The notes: a model not told the origin generated them from the sequence alone. A stretch of DNA of 64,000 bases from Exiguobacterium sp. SL-9 (GCF_004336985.1 NZ_SJUO01000002.1:558001-622000); one strand, 5' to 3'; positions 25,705-34,297 are shown, numbered from the stretch's first letter. Made by a program: numbers and translations.

Positions 25705-26304
25705 TCACTGCAATTTATACGATTTATCGACAATCCCGAACTCCGTGTATTGGAACGAGTTGTCGACGAACTGATCCGGCACGAGTTGCTCGATATAGCG
25801 AGCGAACGGGACAATCCGATGCGTCGGTTCGTGCGACCGACCGAGGTCGAGCACAGCATCGACGAGCGCCTCGAGCGCATGATGAGACGTCGGTTCTTCA
25901 TCTTCGGCGAAGATGCGACGAAGTTCTTCTTCGTGCATCAGGTCAAAGATGCGCATGCGTGCCTCGAGCTGCCGCTGCATGTCCTCGGTCGACTTACCGT
26001 GCATCGCCTCTTCGTAGGCGAGCTTCATCTGCTCGAGCTCCGGGACTGTCCCTTTCATGAGTACTTTGAGCGACTCGCCCGTCCAAATATGGCGGGCCAA
26101 ATAGTTCGCGTCAATCTTAAGCGCCTCGGCGAGCACCTCTATGTAAGGCATCGTCGGGTAGACTTCACTCAGTTCGGTGCGGCGAATAAAGTACGGTGCG
26201 ACGCCAATACGGTCGGCGAGTGCCTCGACCGAGATACCGGCCCGCTCACGTAAAATTCGAATCCGATCCCCATACCCCCGATACGGTGCGTTTTTTCCAT
26301 CCAT
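25705..26304 (-). CDS. XRE-family transcriptional regulator
   Basis: 199 residues from the ATG at 26304 after GGGGGAGAG. The N-terminal helix-turn-helix is visible at about residues 10 to 65 (RIRILRERAGISVEALADRI, then IGVAPYFIRRTE). The rest is helical and acidic (EDMQRQLEARMRIFDLMHEEELRRIF) with no protease or metal motif seen; it is not an ImmA/IrrE fusion. Target unknown; it may regulate itself or the downstream SUKH gene, though a terminator separates them. Confidence 0.8.
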   Translation of the reverse strand: MDGKNAPYRGYGDRIRILRERAGISVEALADRIGVAPYFIRRTELSEVYPTMPYIEVLAEALKIDANYLARHIWTGESLKVLMKGTVPELEQMKLAYEEAMHGKSTEDMQRQLEARMRIFDLMHEEELRRIFAEDEEPTSHHALEALVDAVLDLGRSHEPTHRIVPFARYIEQLVPDQFVDNSFQYTEFGIVDKSYKLQ

Positions 26305-26344
26305 GTGTCTCTCCCCCTCTCTTTTTAGTATAGTTCCCGAATCC

Positions 26345-26379
26345 AAAAAAAAATACTCGGAAGCGTATGCCTCCGAGTA
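26345..26379 (-). terminator. Terminator of crr
   Basis: ACTCGGA and TCCGAGT with a 10-base loop, followed by nine T on the minus strand. Confidence 0.9.
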
Positions 26380-26390
26380 AAATGTTCAAC

Positions 26391-26891
26391 TTATTTTTTC
26401 GTCAACTCGACGACTTCAGAAGAACCGGCTGTGACCGTGTCACCTTCAGCAACGAGTTTGTTTACACCGAAGCTGTCGTGGTTCGTGATGATCACCGGTG
26501 TGATCGTCGACGGCGCGTTCGCTTTGATGAAGTCGAGGTCGAATGTGACGAGCGTGTCGCCTGCTTTGACAGCTTGTCCTTCTGTCACGTGCGTTTCGAA
26601 GCCTTCACCTTTAAGGTTAACCGTGTCGAGACCGATGTGAATCAAGTACTCTGCACCGTTGTCTGCATTGATCCCAATCGCGTGTTTCGTCGGGAAGACT
26701 GTCGCGATTGTACCGTTGACCGGCGAGACGACTTTGCCGTCTGTTGGTTCGACGGCGATGCCGTCACCCATCATTTTTTGCGAGAACACTTGGTCAGGAA
26801 CGTTCGTGATGTCAATGACCTTCCCTGTAAGCGGTGAAACCGCGTTAAGTTGTTCTTCTTTACCACCAAATAGTTTTTTAAAGAATCCCAT
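26391..26891 (-). CDS. crr: PTS glucose-type EIIA protein
   Basis: 166 residues, the stand-alone IIA-Glc of the sugar phosphotransferase system. It accepts phosphate from HPr on His85 in LIHIGLDTV; the partner His70 is in PTKHAIGI. The fold starts with AVSPLTGKVIDITNV and ends with TAGSSEVVELTKK. It fits as the phosphate donor for EIIBC proteins that lack IIA, including TreP at 8325-9773, though this pairing is inferred. It is monocistronic with a terminator. Confidence 0.92.
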   Translation of the reverse strand: MGFFKKLFGGKEEQLNAVSPLTGKVIDITNVPDQVFSQKMMGDGIAVEPTDGKVVSPVNGTIATVFPTKHAIGINADNGAEYLIHIGLDTVNLKGEGFETHVTEGQAVKAGDTLVTFDLDFIKANAPSTITPVIITNHDSFGVNKLVAEGDTVTAGSSEVVELTKK

Positions 26892-27097
26892 AGCTTAATC
26901 CCTCCAACATGTTCTGTTAATCAAAGTCTTAGCTTTTATACCCGAAAAGCTTCCTCTTCAATCCCTACCCTAGAAACGGTATAGTTGTAATAAGGTAGTG
27001 CGAATTCGTTTACACATCGTAAGAATACGAGTGTGCAATCGCTTTTGCAAGCCCTTTTTACACTTTATAAAAATTTCACATGATGGAGGCGCTTACA

Positions 27098-28792
27098 ATG
27101 ACGACTTTCACAAAATTGTCATATGAACGGCCCGACTTGGACGCTTTGAACAGCCGATTGTCGGACTATTCAGTCGAATTGCAACAAGCAAGCACACTCG
27201 AAGAGGCGAACGAATTGATTCGCCAAATCAACCAGGAACGGAACGCGTTTGAGACGCAAAGTCAACTCGTCGCGATTCGCCACTCGATCGACACGCGTGA
27301 TGCGTTTTACGAGGCCGAGCAGACGTTCTTCGACGATGCGTTACCGGTTTACGAAAAAGAGGTCCAAGCATATTATCGCGTTTTGACCGAGCACGACTTA
27401 CGGAGCCAACTCGAACAGGAATGGGGCAGCCAGTTGTTCGAACTCGCGGAGCGCGCGCTCAAGACGTTCGAGGAATCGCTCATCCCGAAACTGCAGGAAG
27501 AGAACCGATTGGCGACCGCTTATCAGAAAGTCATGTCGGCGGCCCAAATCGAATTCGATGGCAAGACGCTCAACTTGTCCCAGTTCGGACCGTATTTACA
27601 ATCTCCTGACCGTTCGGTACGAAAAGCGGCGTCCGAAGCCCGTTATACATATCTCGCCGACAACGGGGATGAACTCGACCGCATCTACGGCGAACTCGTC
27701 CGCGTCCGGACTGACATCGCGCACGCGCTCGGCTTCCCCTCGTTCGTCGAGCTCGGGTACGCCCGGATGCAACGTGTCGGCTATGACGAGTCGAACGTCG
27801 ACAACTTCCGCAAACAAGTGCGTGACGTCATCGTCCCGCTCGCGACGACGTTAAAAGAGAAGCAAGCGAAACGGATCGGTGTCGATACGCTCACGTATTA
27901 TGATGAGTCGTTCGTCTTCCCGGACGGCAACGCGACGCCACAGGGCGACGAGACGTTCATCATCGAAGGTGGCAACACGATGTACCGGGAACTCTCGAAC
28001 GAGACGGACGAGTTCTTCCAGTTCATGCAACAGCGTGGCGCTCTCGATTTGACGGCGAAACCAGGCAAGGCCGGCGGCGGCTACTGCACGTACCTCCCGT
28101 CAGAAGGTCTGCCGTTCATCTTCTCCAACTTCAACGGGACGGCCGGCGATATCGACGTGCTCACGCACGAGGTCGGGCATGCCTTCCAAGTATACGAGAG
28201 CCGTCATTTGACGACACCGGAATACGCGTTCCCGACGTACGAGGCGTGTGAAATCCACTCGATGTCGATGGAGTTCTTCTGCTGGCCGTGGATGGAGCTG
28301 TTCTTCGGCGACCAAGTCGACAAGTACAAGTTCAACCATTTGGCAGGAAGCATCACGTTCTTGCCGTACGGCGTCCTCGTCGATGAGTTCCAGCACGTCG
28401 TCTACCGCAACCCTGACATGACGGTCGCAGAGCGTCGTCAGGCGTGGCGCGACCTCGAGAAAGTGTATCTCCCGCACCGTGACTACGAGACGAACGATTA
28501 TCTTGAGTCGGGCGCATGGTGGCACCAACAAGGACACATCTTCCAGAGCCCGTTCTACTATATCGACTACACGCTCGCGCAAGTGTGCGCCTTCCAATTC
28601 TGGGTGCGCATGCATGAGGACCGTGAAGCGGCGTGGAGCGATTACCTCACGCTCTGCCAAGCCGGTGGCAGCCGCTCGTTCCTCGAGCTCGTCGAATTGG
28701 CCGGTCTAAAGTCACCGTTCGAGGACGGCGTGTTGAAACAGACGGTCGGACAGATTGAAGATTATCTATTGAAGCATCCGCTCGCGAATTGA
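27098..28792 (+). CDS. pepF: Oligoendopeptidase F (M3 metallopeptidase)
   Basis: 564 residues from the ATG at 27098, 8 bases after GGAGG. A cytoplasmic zinc peptidase that degrades oligopeptides. The zinc motif HEVGH is at residues 357 to 361, and the third ligand Glu lies about 25 residues later in YEACEIHSMSMEFF. The conserved GGGYCTYLPSEGLPFIFSNF leads into it. The length and motifs fit the M3 family OEPF-type. No signal peptide. Single gene, with a terminator after it. Confidence 0.93.
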   Translation: MTTFTKLSYERPDLDALNSRLSDYSVELQQASTLEEANELIRQINQERNAFETQSQLVAIRHSIDTRDAFYEAEQTFFDDALPVYEKEVQAYYRVLTEHDLRSQLEQEWGSQLFELAERALKTFEESLIPKLQEENRLATAYQKVMSAAQIEFDGKTLNLSQFGPYLQSPDRSVRKAASEARYTYLADNGDELDRIYGELVRVRTDIAHALGFPSFVELGYARMQRVGYDESNVDNFRKQVRDVIVPLATTLKEKQAKRIGVDTLTYYDESFVFPDGNATPQGDETFIIEGGNTMYRELSNETDEFFQFMQQRGALDLTAKPGKAGGGYCTYLPSEGLPFIFSNFNGTAGDIDVLTHEVGHAFQVYESRHLTTPEYAFPTYEACEIHSMSMEFFCWPWMELFFGDQVDKYKFNHLAGSITFLPYGVLVDEFQHVVYRNPDMTVAERRQAWRDLEKVYLPHRDYETNDYLESGAWWHQQGHIFQSPFYYIDYTLAQVCAFQFWVRMHEDREAAWSDYLTLCQAGGSRSFLELVELAGLKSPFEDGVLKQTVGQIEDYLLKHPLAN

Positions 28793-28799
28793 ACAAATG

Positions 28800-28837
28800 A
28801 AACAGGTGAGCCCCATCGAATGGGACTCACCTGTTTT
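28800..28837. terminator. Terminator between pepF and the aldo/keto reductase gene
   Basis: CAGGTGAG and CTCACCTG pair with an inner CCCCAT/ATGGGA; TTTT follows. It can act for both convergent genes. Confidence 0.85.
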
Positions 28838-28840
28838 GCA

Positions 28841-29731
28841 TCAAATCACATCTAATGGTTTTTTCTCGCTCGGCGGTGGGAATGCTTCGTCGAGCGCGTT
28901 AAAGTCGTCCTCGGTCAGGTTGAGGAGAAGCGCCGCGCCATTTTCTTCGACGTGTGCTTTCTGTCCCGCTTTCGGGATGGCGATGACGTTTCCGTTCCGC
29001 ACCGTCCACGTCAGTAAGATTTGGGCCGGTGTCGCATTGTACGCCTCAGCAATCCGGTTCAACGTCTCATCATTGAACACTTTCTCTTTCACGTCGCTAC
29101 CTTCGGCTAGCGGAGCGTAAGCCATCATCGGAATGCCGTGTTCCTGTAAGAACGGCAACAAGTCATATTCGACGCCGCGGCTGCCGAGATGATAGAGCAC
29201 TTGGTTGACCGCACAATGCTTTCCGTTCGGTAAGGCGAGCAGCTCTTTCATGTCGTCGACGTCAAAGTTCGAGACACCCCACGCCCGGATTTTTCCGTCC
29301 GCCTTCAATTGCTCGAGCCCATCGACCGTCTCCTCGAGCGGGATGTTCCCACGCCAATGAAGGAGATACAAGTCGAGATAGTCCGTACCGAGCCGTTCGA
29401 GCGTGGCGTCACACGCCTGGACGAGCTCGTCGCCCCCGGCGTTATGCGGATACACTTTCGAGACGAGGAACACGTCCTCCCGTCGGTCTTGGATCGCTTC
29501 GCCGACGAGCGACTCTGATTTCCCTTCTCCGTACATCTCTGCCGTATCGATGACATGCAACCCGCAGTCGAGTCCCGTCCGAAGCGCCTCGATTTCCGCC
29601 TCGCGCTTCGATTCGTCTTCTCCCATGCGCCACGTGCCTTGGCCGAGGGCCCTCATCTCACGCCCGTCCGGCAATTCAGCCACATGTTGTTTCAATGCTG
29701 CCAAAATTAATGTGTGTGGAATGCGATTCAT
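28841..29731 (-). CDS. Aldo/keto reductase
   Basis: 296 residues from the ATG at 29731, preceded by AAGGAGG. NADPH-dependent oxidoreductase with the TIM-barrel AKR signature: GLDCGLHVIDTAEMYGEGKSE, then VFLVSKVYP, LDLYLLHWRG and AWGVSNFDVDDM. The catalytic Asp, Tyr, Lys and His are in DTAEMY, SKVYP and LLHW. It overlaps the upstream cupin gene as ATGA, so the two form a coupled operon. The physiological substrate is not visible. Confidence 0.9.
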   Translation of the reverse strand: MNRIPHTLILAALKQHVAELPDGREMRALGQGTWRMGEDESKREAEIEALRTGLDCGLHVIDTAEMYGEGKSESLVGEAIQDRREDVFLVSKVYPHNAGGDELVQACDATLERLGTDYLDLYLLHWRGNIPLEETVDGLEQLKADGKIRAWGVSNFDVDDMKELLALPNGKHCAVNQVLYHLGSRGVEYDLLPFLQEHGIPMMAYAPLAEGSDVKEKVFNDETLNRIAEAYNATPAQILLTWTVRNGNVIAIPKAGQKAHVEENGAALLLNLTEDDFNALDEAFPPPSEKKPLDVI

Positions 29732-30231
29732 ATTGTTTCCTCCTTCGTCCATTGTTCATGTAACGGCCCGGTCGTCCCAAAGACAGGATCGGTCGCCGGT
29801 TTATCGACTCGTTCGATGCGCAGTACACTGTCGGGCCGTTCTTCCGGTTTTCCCGTCAACCTGTCATAATCACGCCCGTTCGGATACGCGCCGACGATTT
29901 CAAAGTCGTCGCTCGCCTCAAGTCGACGGTGGCCGGTCCCGGCCGGTAAAATCAAGACGTCTCCCGCCTGAATCGAGACGAGGTCCCCGGTCGCACCGCC
30001 AAGCTGAACGGTCGCCCGCCCTGACTTCACACCGAGCACTTCATGCGTGTTGCTGTGGTAGTGGTGGTAATCGAACACGCCGTTGACCCAGCTATTCCCC
30101 CAGCCGTTATGTTCGAACGTCGTCTGTATCCCGTCCGTCTCATCGAACACGCCGCGATATAACAGCACCGGGAAATCCGGATTGTTCGGAATTGACCCGT
30201 CGTCTTCAAATCGATATGTCAACACATCCAT
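29728..30231 (-). CDS. YjlB-like cupin protein
   Basis: 167 residues from the ATG at 30231 with AAAGGAGGGG; the longer frame upstream is non-coding. A single cupin domain: WGNSWVNGVFDYHHYHSNTH gives the first metal-binding motif, HEVLGVKSGRATVQLGG follows, and GDVLILPAGTGHRRL is the second motif. It is very like B. subtilis YjlB as I recall it, including the FGTTGPL ending. The function of YjlB is unknown. Coupled to the aldo/keto reductase. Confidence 0.88.
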   Translation of the reverse strand: MDVLTYRFEDDGSIPNNPDFPVLLYRGVFDETDGIQTTFEHNGWGNSWVNGVFDYHHYHSNTHEVLGVKSGRATVQLGGATGDLVSIQAGDVLILPAGTGHRRLEASDDFEIVGAYPNGRDYDRLTGKPEERPDSVLRIERVDKPATDPVFGTTGPLHEQWTKEETI

Positions 30232-30279
30232 TGTTGTCCCCTCCTTTGTCTCTTGTGACTGTACCCGACATGAGGCAAC

Positions 30280-30309
30280 AAAAAACGGCCGCACAAGATT
30301 GTGCGACCG
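30280..30309 (-). terminator. Terminator of the DUF2251-like/small membrane protein unit
   Basis: CGGTCGCACAA and TTGTGCGGCCG pair with a 2-base loop, followed by TTTTTT on the minus strand. It closes the unit that begins at 30904. Confidence 0.85.
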
Positions 30310-30329
30310 ATTCATAAGGATGATGATGC

Positions 30330-30503
30330 TCACGTCATACCTAGCTTCTTCTCAAAGAGATTCACGACCCATAGAATGATTCCGACATAAATCGGAAGAC
30401 CGATGATCAATGTCATGAGGTTTTTCGGAACAAACGTATTGTAGCCATATAAGAGCGCAGTGGCCAAGACGATAACGGCCAAATATTTTACTAAGCTTTT
30501 CAT
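30330..30503 (-). CDS. Small two-helix membrane protein
   Basis: 57 residues. The ATG at 30503 follows a GGAGAG at good spacing, and the stop at 30330 is just before a terminator. The peptide starts MKSLVKYLAVIVLATALLYG and has a second hydrophobic segment (LIIGLPIYVGIILWVVNLF) before a short basic end. It begins 5 bases after the stop of the DUF2251-like gene, so it is in the same transcript. No family is recognised; the coding call rests on composition, ribosome binding site and context. Confidence 0.65.
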   Translation of the reverse strand: MKSLVKYLAVIVLATALLYGYNTFVPKNLMTLIIGLPIYVGIILWVVNLFEKKLGMT

Positions 30504-30508
30504 GAACG

Positions 30509-30904
30509 TCAGCTCTCCACGCTCAACTGCAACACTTCACCCTCTGACACCGGAATGCCTTCTTCCCACAGTTCAATCGGGAGCGAGACGATGGCGTTAT
30601 GCTCACGCGGGGCGGTGAGTTTTCGCTTCGTGTTCAGGTCCAACAGCCCCCAGCATTCTCCATCCACGATGAATGCGACTTTAGATGAATCGTCGTCCCA
30701 GGCAAATCCGACTTCTTCACACGCTTCAATCGGCGGTGCGATTTGGTCGTAAATCCAAAGCGCGTCCGCGACGCCTTCCATCTCCCCTGAAGAATTCAGT
30801 GGACAAAAATAAACGTACCCCGTGTCCCCATCATCCTCAAATACACAGACGTAGCGTTCATTTGGTGAGACCGACTCAATCACAAACGTTTCTTCTTCAT
30901 TCAT
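30509..30904 (-). CDS. DUF2251-like protein of unknown function
   Basis: 131 acidic residues, start after AAAGGGGAAC. The opening (VSPNERYVCVFEDDGDTGYVYF) resembles a family of short proteins that I recall as DUF2251, with FEDDGETGYFY; this match is uncertain. The second half has a WDDDSSKVAFIVDGECWG strand pair. There is no membrane segment or catalytic motif. Co-transcribed with a 57-residue membrane protein. Some proteins of this size and acidity are immunity proteins, but there is no evidence here. Confidence 0.55.
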   Translation of the reverse strand: MNEEETFVIESVSPNERYVCVFEDDGDTGYVYFCPLNSSGEMEGVADALWIYDQIAPPIEACEEVGFAWDDDSSKVAFIVDGECWGLLDLNTKRKLTAPREHNAIVSLPIELWEEGIPVSEGEVLQLSVES

Positions 30905-30940
30905 GTTCAGTTCCCCTTTCCATTTTTACGTGAACGATAG

Positions 30941-30969
30941 GAAGGCCAAGTCATAGCGACTTGGCCTTC
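30941..30969 (-). terminator. Strong hairpin after the CBS gene, poor U tract
   Basis: GAAGGCCAAGTC and GACTTGGCCTTC form a 12-bp stem with a 5-base loop, but only TTCCTAT follows on the minus strand. Probably the terminator of the CBS gene, with low certainty about efficiency. Confidence 0.5.
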
Positions 30970-30973
30970 AAGT

Positions 30974-31402
30974 TTAGTTCACTTTATTCTCGAGCTGTTG
31001 CAACTTCGTCGAGTAATACTCGATGATGTCGCGACGCCGGATGATGCCGATGAAATACTTCCCGTCATCGACGACCGGCACGAAGTTTTGATCTGTGATT
31101 GCATCGACGAGCTCCTCGATTTGAGCCGTGATGGCGACCGGCTTATACCGTACGCGTTGCTTAATGTCTTTTAGGCGTGTCCGGAGCACTTTTTCGTAGT
31201 CTTCTTCCCCGCGAAGCTGTTCGGCGAGTGCCCAAAGTAAATCCCCTTCTGTCATCGTCCCGGCGTAAAAGCCGTTTTCAGAGACGAGCGGCACCGATGT
31301 GAAACGATGATGTTTCATCTTCTCGAGCGCTTGCCGCACTGTCGATTCCGGGTCTAAATATTTGACGTCTTCTTTCGGATATAAAAAGAAAGCGATATTC
31401 AT
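30974..31402 (-). CDS. CBS-domain pair protein
   Basis: 142 residues from the ATG at 31402; a TTG two codons earlier is also in frame, but the ATG has the better spacing to GGAGAG. Two CBS domains: residues about 8 to 60 (VRQALEKMKHHRFTSVPLVSE) and 80 to 140 (EELVDAITDQNFVPVVDDGKYFIGIIRRRDI). Such pairs bind adenine nucleotides or similar ligands and act as sensors. A likely promoter lies at 31439-31444 (extended -10 TGGTACAAT on the minus strand). The stand-alone form has no known target. Confidence 0.88.
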   Translation of the reverse strand: MNIAFFLYPKEDVKYLDPESTVRQALEKMKHHRFTSVPLVSENGFYAGTMTEGDLLWALAEQLRGEEDYEKVLRTRLKDIKQRVRYKPVAITAQIEELVDAITDQNFVPVVDDGKYFIGIIRRRDIIEYYSTKLQQLENKVN

Positions 31403-31766
31403 GTACAATCTCTCCTCAATCTAAAAATCCACCTCTTCATTGTACCATGTATTAGTGTTTAGTCAGCACAAATTGACCATGTCAATATCATTCATTCTAG
31501 CAAAAAGAGGCTCATTCCTTTTTTCTTATGAAGCGTTTCCAGATGAGTTGATCGAATCACGTGTGAACACACAAACAGGCACGGTCCCGAGCGGCTTTTC
31601 CATAGCCATCCTTGACCGTGTGGCGAACAACAACATCTCTATGCCGATATATCGGCATCCGGCAAACTCGTTCAATCTCAACTCGAACAACATGCTTCAT
31701 TTTAGCTATACCCGTGTACACGTCATTCTAGCCCCACAAATCTAAGAAACGTATTTGGGGTGGGCA
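31403..31766. other. Intergenic region with palindromes, no recognisable gene
   Basis: About 360 bases between the CBS gene and the terminator of the hydrolase gene. It contains the CBS promoter, a GTGTG/CACAC pair at 31561-31572, a CACGGTC...GACCGTG repeat at 31580-31620, and the perfect 18-bp palindrome ATGCCGATATATCGGCAT at 31641-31658. A plus-strand frame of 88 codons from 31482 has no ribosome binding site and no recognisable similarity; I do not call it. Confidence 0.4.
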
Positions 31767-31801
31767 CAAAAAAACAAGCCTAGGAAATCCCTAGACTTGT
31801 C
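31767..31801 (-). terminator. Terminator of the alpha/beta hydrolase gene
   Basis: ACAAGTCTAGG and CCTAGGCTTGT on the minus strand, followed by seven T. Confidence 0.88.
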
Positions 31802-31807
31802 ACATGT

Positions 31808-32608
31808 TTAGATAAATCCAAGCAACGTCTTGTTGAACTTGTCCATCTCATCGAGGACGGTACCGTGACCGCTCTCCTCAAACCGCTCGATACGAGAGTT
31901 CGGGATCCCTTTTTCCATCTCGAGCGCGAACTCAAACGGACAAATCTTGTCGTGTACGCCATGGATGATGAGTGTCTCGACGTTGACTTTCGGTAAGTCC
32001 TCTCGAAGATCCTCATCACGGAGTGCTTTCGCCGAAGCGATTGTCCCGTGGCTCGACGCGACGAGCGAAAGATGATGGAACCAGTTTTGCATCGGCTTCG
32101 AATGTTCTTTCTCGAAGAAAATCTCACCGAATCCTTCGAGCATCTTCGGCCGATCGTTCAATGTGTCTTCAATCAACGCATCGACCTCGGCTTGTGTCAT
32201 CCCGTACGGATAGTCCGGACGTTGCGTGAATACCGGTGCCGCGGCGCCTGACAGGACGAGCTTCTTCAACCCGTCATCCGGGAAGTCGACTGCGTAACGG
32301 ATGGCAATCGCCCCGCCCATCGAGAAACCGACGAGCGTGAAGTCTTTGACGCCGAGCCCGTTGACGACCATGTGCACGTCAGACGCCATCGTCGCATAGT
32401 CATAACCCGTCGCCGGCGCATCCGACTTGCCGTAGCCGCGGTAGTCAATCCCCACGTAGCGATAGCCTGCTTCGAGCAACGCATTCTTTTGATACTCGAA
32501 CATGTTGTTGTTCGCTGGCCAGCCGTGCAAGAAGACGACGGCGTCCCCTGTCCCGACATCTTCTACAAAAATATTCGTTCCGTCATGTGCAGTAATATAG
32601 TTCCCCAT
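31808..32608 (-). CDS. Alpha/beta hydrolase
   Basis: 266 residues of the haloperoxidase/esterase type. The oxyanion motif is VVFLHGWPANNNMFEY, the nucleophile elbow GFSMGGAIA, the acid Asp lies in IIHGVHDKICP and the catalytic His in ESGHGTVLDEM. Such proteins hydrolyse esters or, in vitro, act as cofactor-free haloperoxidases; the natural substrate is unknown. TGGGGG precedes the ATG. It is followed by its own terminator. Confidence 0.88.
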   Translation of the reverse strand: MGNYITAHDGTNIFVEDVGTGDAVVFLHGWPANNNMFEYQKNALLEAGYRYVGIDYRGYGKSDAPATGYDYATMASDVHMVVNGLGVKDFTLVGFSMGGAIAIRYAVDFPDDGLKKLVLSGAAAPVFTQRPDYPYGMTQAEVDALIEDTLNDRPKMLEGFGEIFFEKEHSKPMQNWFHHLSLVASSHGTIASAKALRDEDLREDLPKVNVETLIIHGVHDKICPFEFALEMEKGIPNSRIERFEESGHGTVLDEMDKFNKTLLGFI

Positions 32609-32694
32609 TGGTCAAAACCCCCAGTTGGATTGTTGAGCGGCGTTCGTGTTTGCCCACAACCCACTTTTTCCCGTTTGACCGAAGTAGAAACCTA

Positions 32695-33807
32695 TCAACT
32701 GTGGCGCCAAAGCGATTCGCCTTTCAAGACATGCTCAATCGCGCCCGCCCCTTCGCGTAACACGGACGTCCGCCACGACTCATCATCCGGATAGAACATG
32801 GCCATAAACTCTTTTCGAATGCCGTTCCTGGCTTCCGGATCTTTCGTCCCTTCGAAGTAGAGCCGGTTCTCGAGGATGATTGTCAAAAACTCACGAATCG
32901 TCGCTTTCGTCGACGTCCCGAACGTCCCGAACTCGAACAACGCCGAGACGAGTTTTTTCTCTGGATGATGCGTGTCCCGCACGTAATAGAAATGGTTCGT
33001 CGAGTCCCCGAGGACGTCGGTCGGGTCGTACGTCTGAATATTCTTCAACTCATATACCTGCTTTAATTCGTCGACATCACGGCCGTCCCGTTCACTGATG
33101 ACCATCGTCACTTCGTTCGTCGGGCCGAGCGCCGTGTGCCAATCCATATGGACGACGCGGTCATAGCGCTCAAGCAAATCGTGTTGCACCTCTTTCAAAA
33201 AGATGGCGGACGGCTCATCCGACTCGCCGCCATAATAGACGCCTTTCGGGAACTGATATTGCCCCATCCCCTTCGCCTCGGTCATCGCGTCAAACCCGTC
33301 GAGCTTGATACCAGAACCGAGGAACGAGTAGATGTGTTCGCGCGCCTCGTGATAGTCATCGATGACGCCGTCCGGGACGAACAAGTGACGCATGACTTCA
33401 TACTCTTTATTGACGTTACGCGGGAGTGATTCACGATCGATGACGTAGTTCCGGTTCAAGTCGACGTTATGCTCGTTGACGCGACGGAAGTGCTTCATCC
33501 CCCACGGATTGACCGCATGGATGAGACAAATCCCCGTCGACTCGTGTCGAAGATTTTCGAGCTGCGTCTCGACGAACTGATGCGTCACGGCGGCACCGGC
33601 GTACCCTTCGATACCGTGCTCGCCGATTGTCATGAGAAGCACCGCCTTGCGTGACCCCGCCGGCTCACCGATGATCAAGTCGATCGTATCCTCGCCAATC
33701 GAGTGGGACATCACGCGGGCTGTCGGATAGTAGGTTTTAACGTTGTCGAGTAAAGCGAGAAACTTCTCACGCGACTCCTCGTACGATGATGAAAAATAAT
33801 GACTCAT
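32695..33807 (-). CDS. M14-like carboxypeptidase/deacylase (DUF2817)
   Basis: 370 residues from the ATG at 33807 after GGAGGGAATC; the longer frame is rejected because it overlaps a terminator and lacks a binding site. The fold is that of zinc carboxypeptidases: the first zinc motif is in TIGEHGIEGYAG, a substrate region is NEHNVDLNRNYV, and the third ligand is His in VVHMDWHTALGP. The Glu base may be in SALFEFGTFG. This resembles DUF2817 proteins of the succinylglutamate desuccinylase-like group. The substrate is unknown. Confidence 0.82.
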   Translation of the reverse strand: MSHYFSSSYEESREKFLALLDNVKTYYPTARVMSHSIGEDTIDLIIGEPAGSRKAVLLMTIGEHGIEGYAGAAVTHQFVETQLENLRHESTGICLIHAVNPWGMKHFRRVNEHNVDLNRNYVIDRESLPRNVNKEYEVMRHLFVPDGVIDDYHEAREHIYSFLGSGIKLDGFDAMTEAKGMGQYQFPKGVYYGGESDEPSAIFLKEVQHDLLERYDRVVHMDWHTALGPTNEVTMVISERDGRDVDELKQVYELKNIQTYDPTDVLGDSTNHFYYVRDTHHPEKKLVSALFEFGTFGTSTKATIREFLTIILENRLYFEGTKDPEARNGIRKEFMAMFYPDDESWRTSVLREGAGAIEHVLKGESLWRHS

Positions 33808-33861
33808 GGTGATTCCCTCCATTCTTGTCTTCTGTACCCCATTCCCATTCCTGTCCAGACT

Positions 33862-33889
33862 AAAAACGCCTCTATGACGGAGACGTTTT
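33862..33889 (-). terminator. Terminator of the 134-residue membrane protein gene
   Basis: AAAACGTCTC and GAGGCGTTTTT on the minus strand around a 7-base loop. Confidence 0.75.
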
Positions 33890-33895
33890 CTAAAT

Positions 33896-34297
33896 TTAGT
33901 GGGCGCCGGCTTTCGTCCCACGGTTTTGACGCCGGAACTCGAACAAGTAGACGAGCGGAGCGAGGAGGACCGCCCCAAACAACCAATAAGCGCCCGGGCT
34001 CACAAACAACGTCTCGAACGCTCGAAAGAGCCAGGCGACGAGCGAGAAAGCTACGACGAGCTCAGCCGTCCAGATGACAGCACGGCGAACAGCCAACGTG
34101 AGTGTATTTGTTTTTTGGAAGAGGGCCGCAAGAAAGGCGATTAAAAAGGCCGGGAAACTACTGAGCCAAAGCATCCGATTCAATGTCGATTCAGCGAAAT
34201 ACGTGTTGCCGAGCGACACCGTGATGAGATAGTGCGCGACGAGCACCAACAAGACGACGATCCAACCGATGAGGACGTCACGTTCCCATTTTTTCAT
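33896..34297 (-). CDS. Four-helix membrane protein of unknown function
   Basis: 133 residues. Two adjacent ATG codons (34300 and 34297) follow GGAGGGAGA; the second has better spacing. Helices are predicted at about residues 9-28, 41-60, 69-88 and 97-118, with a basic C-terminal tail (FEFRRQNRGTKAGAH). No conserved motif is recognised. Single gene between terminators. Function unknown. Confidence 0.75.
   Translation of the reverse strand: MKKWERDVLIGWIVVLLVLVAHYLITVSLGNTYFAESTLNRMLWLSSFPAFLIAFLAALFQKTNTLTLAVRRAVIWTAELVVAFSLVAWLFRAFETLFVSPGAYWLFGAVLLAPLVYLFEFRRQNRGTKAGAH

Noticed and set aside
31482-31745. Plus-strand open frame in the gene-free region
   Set aside because: No ribosome binding site, no recognisable similarity, and the region is full of palindromes.
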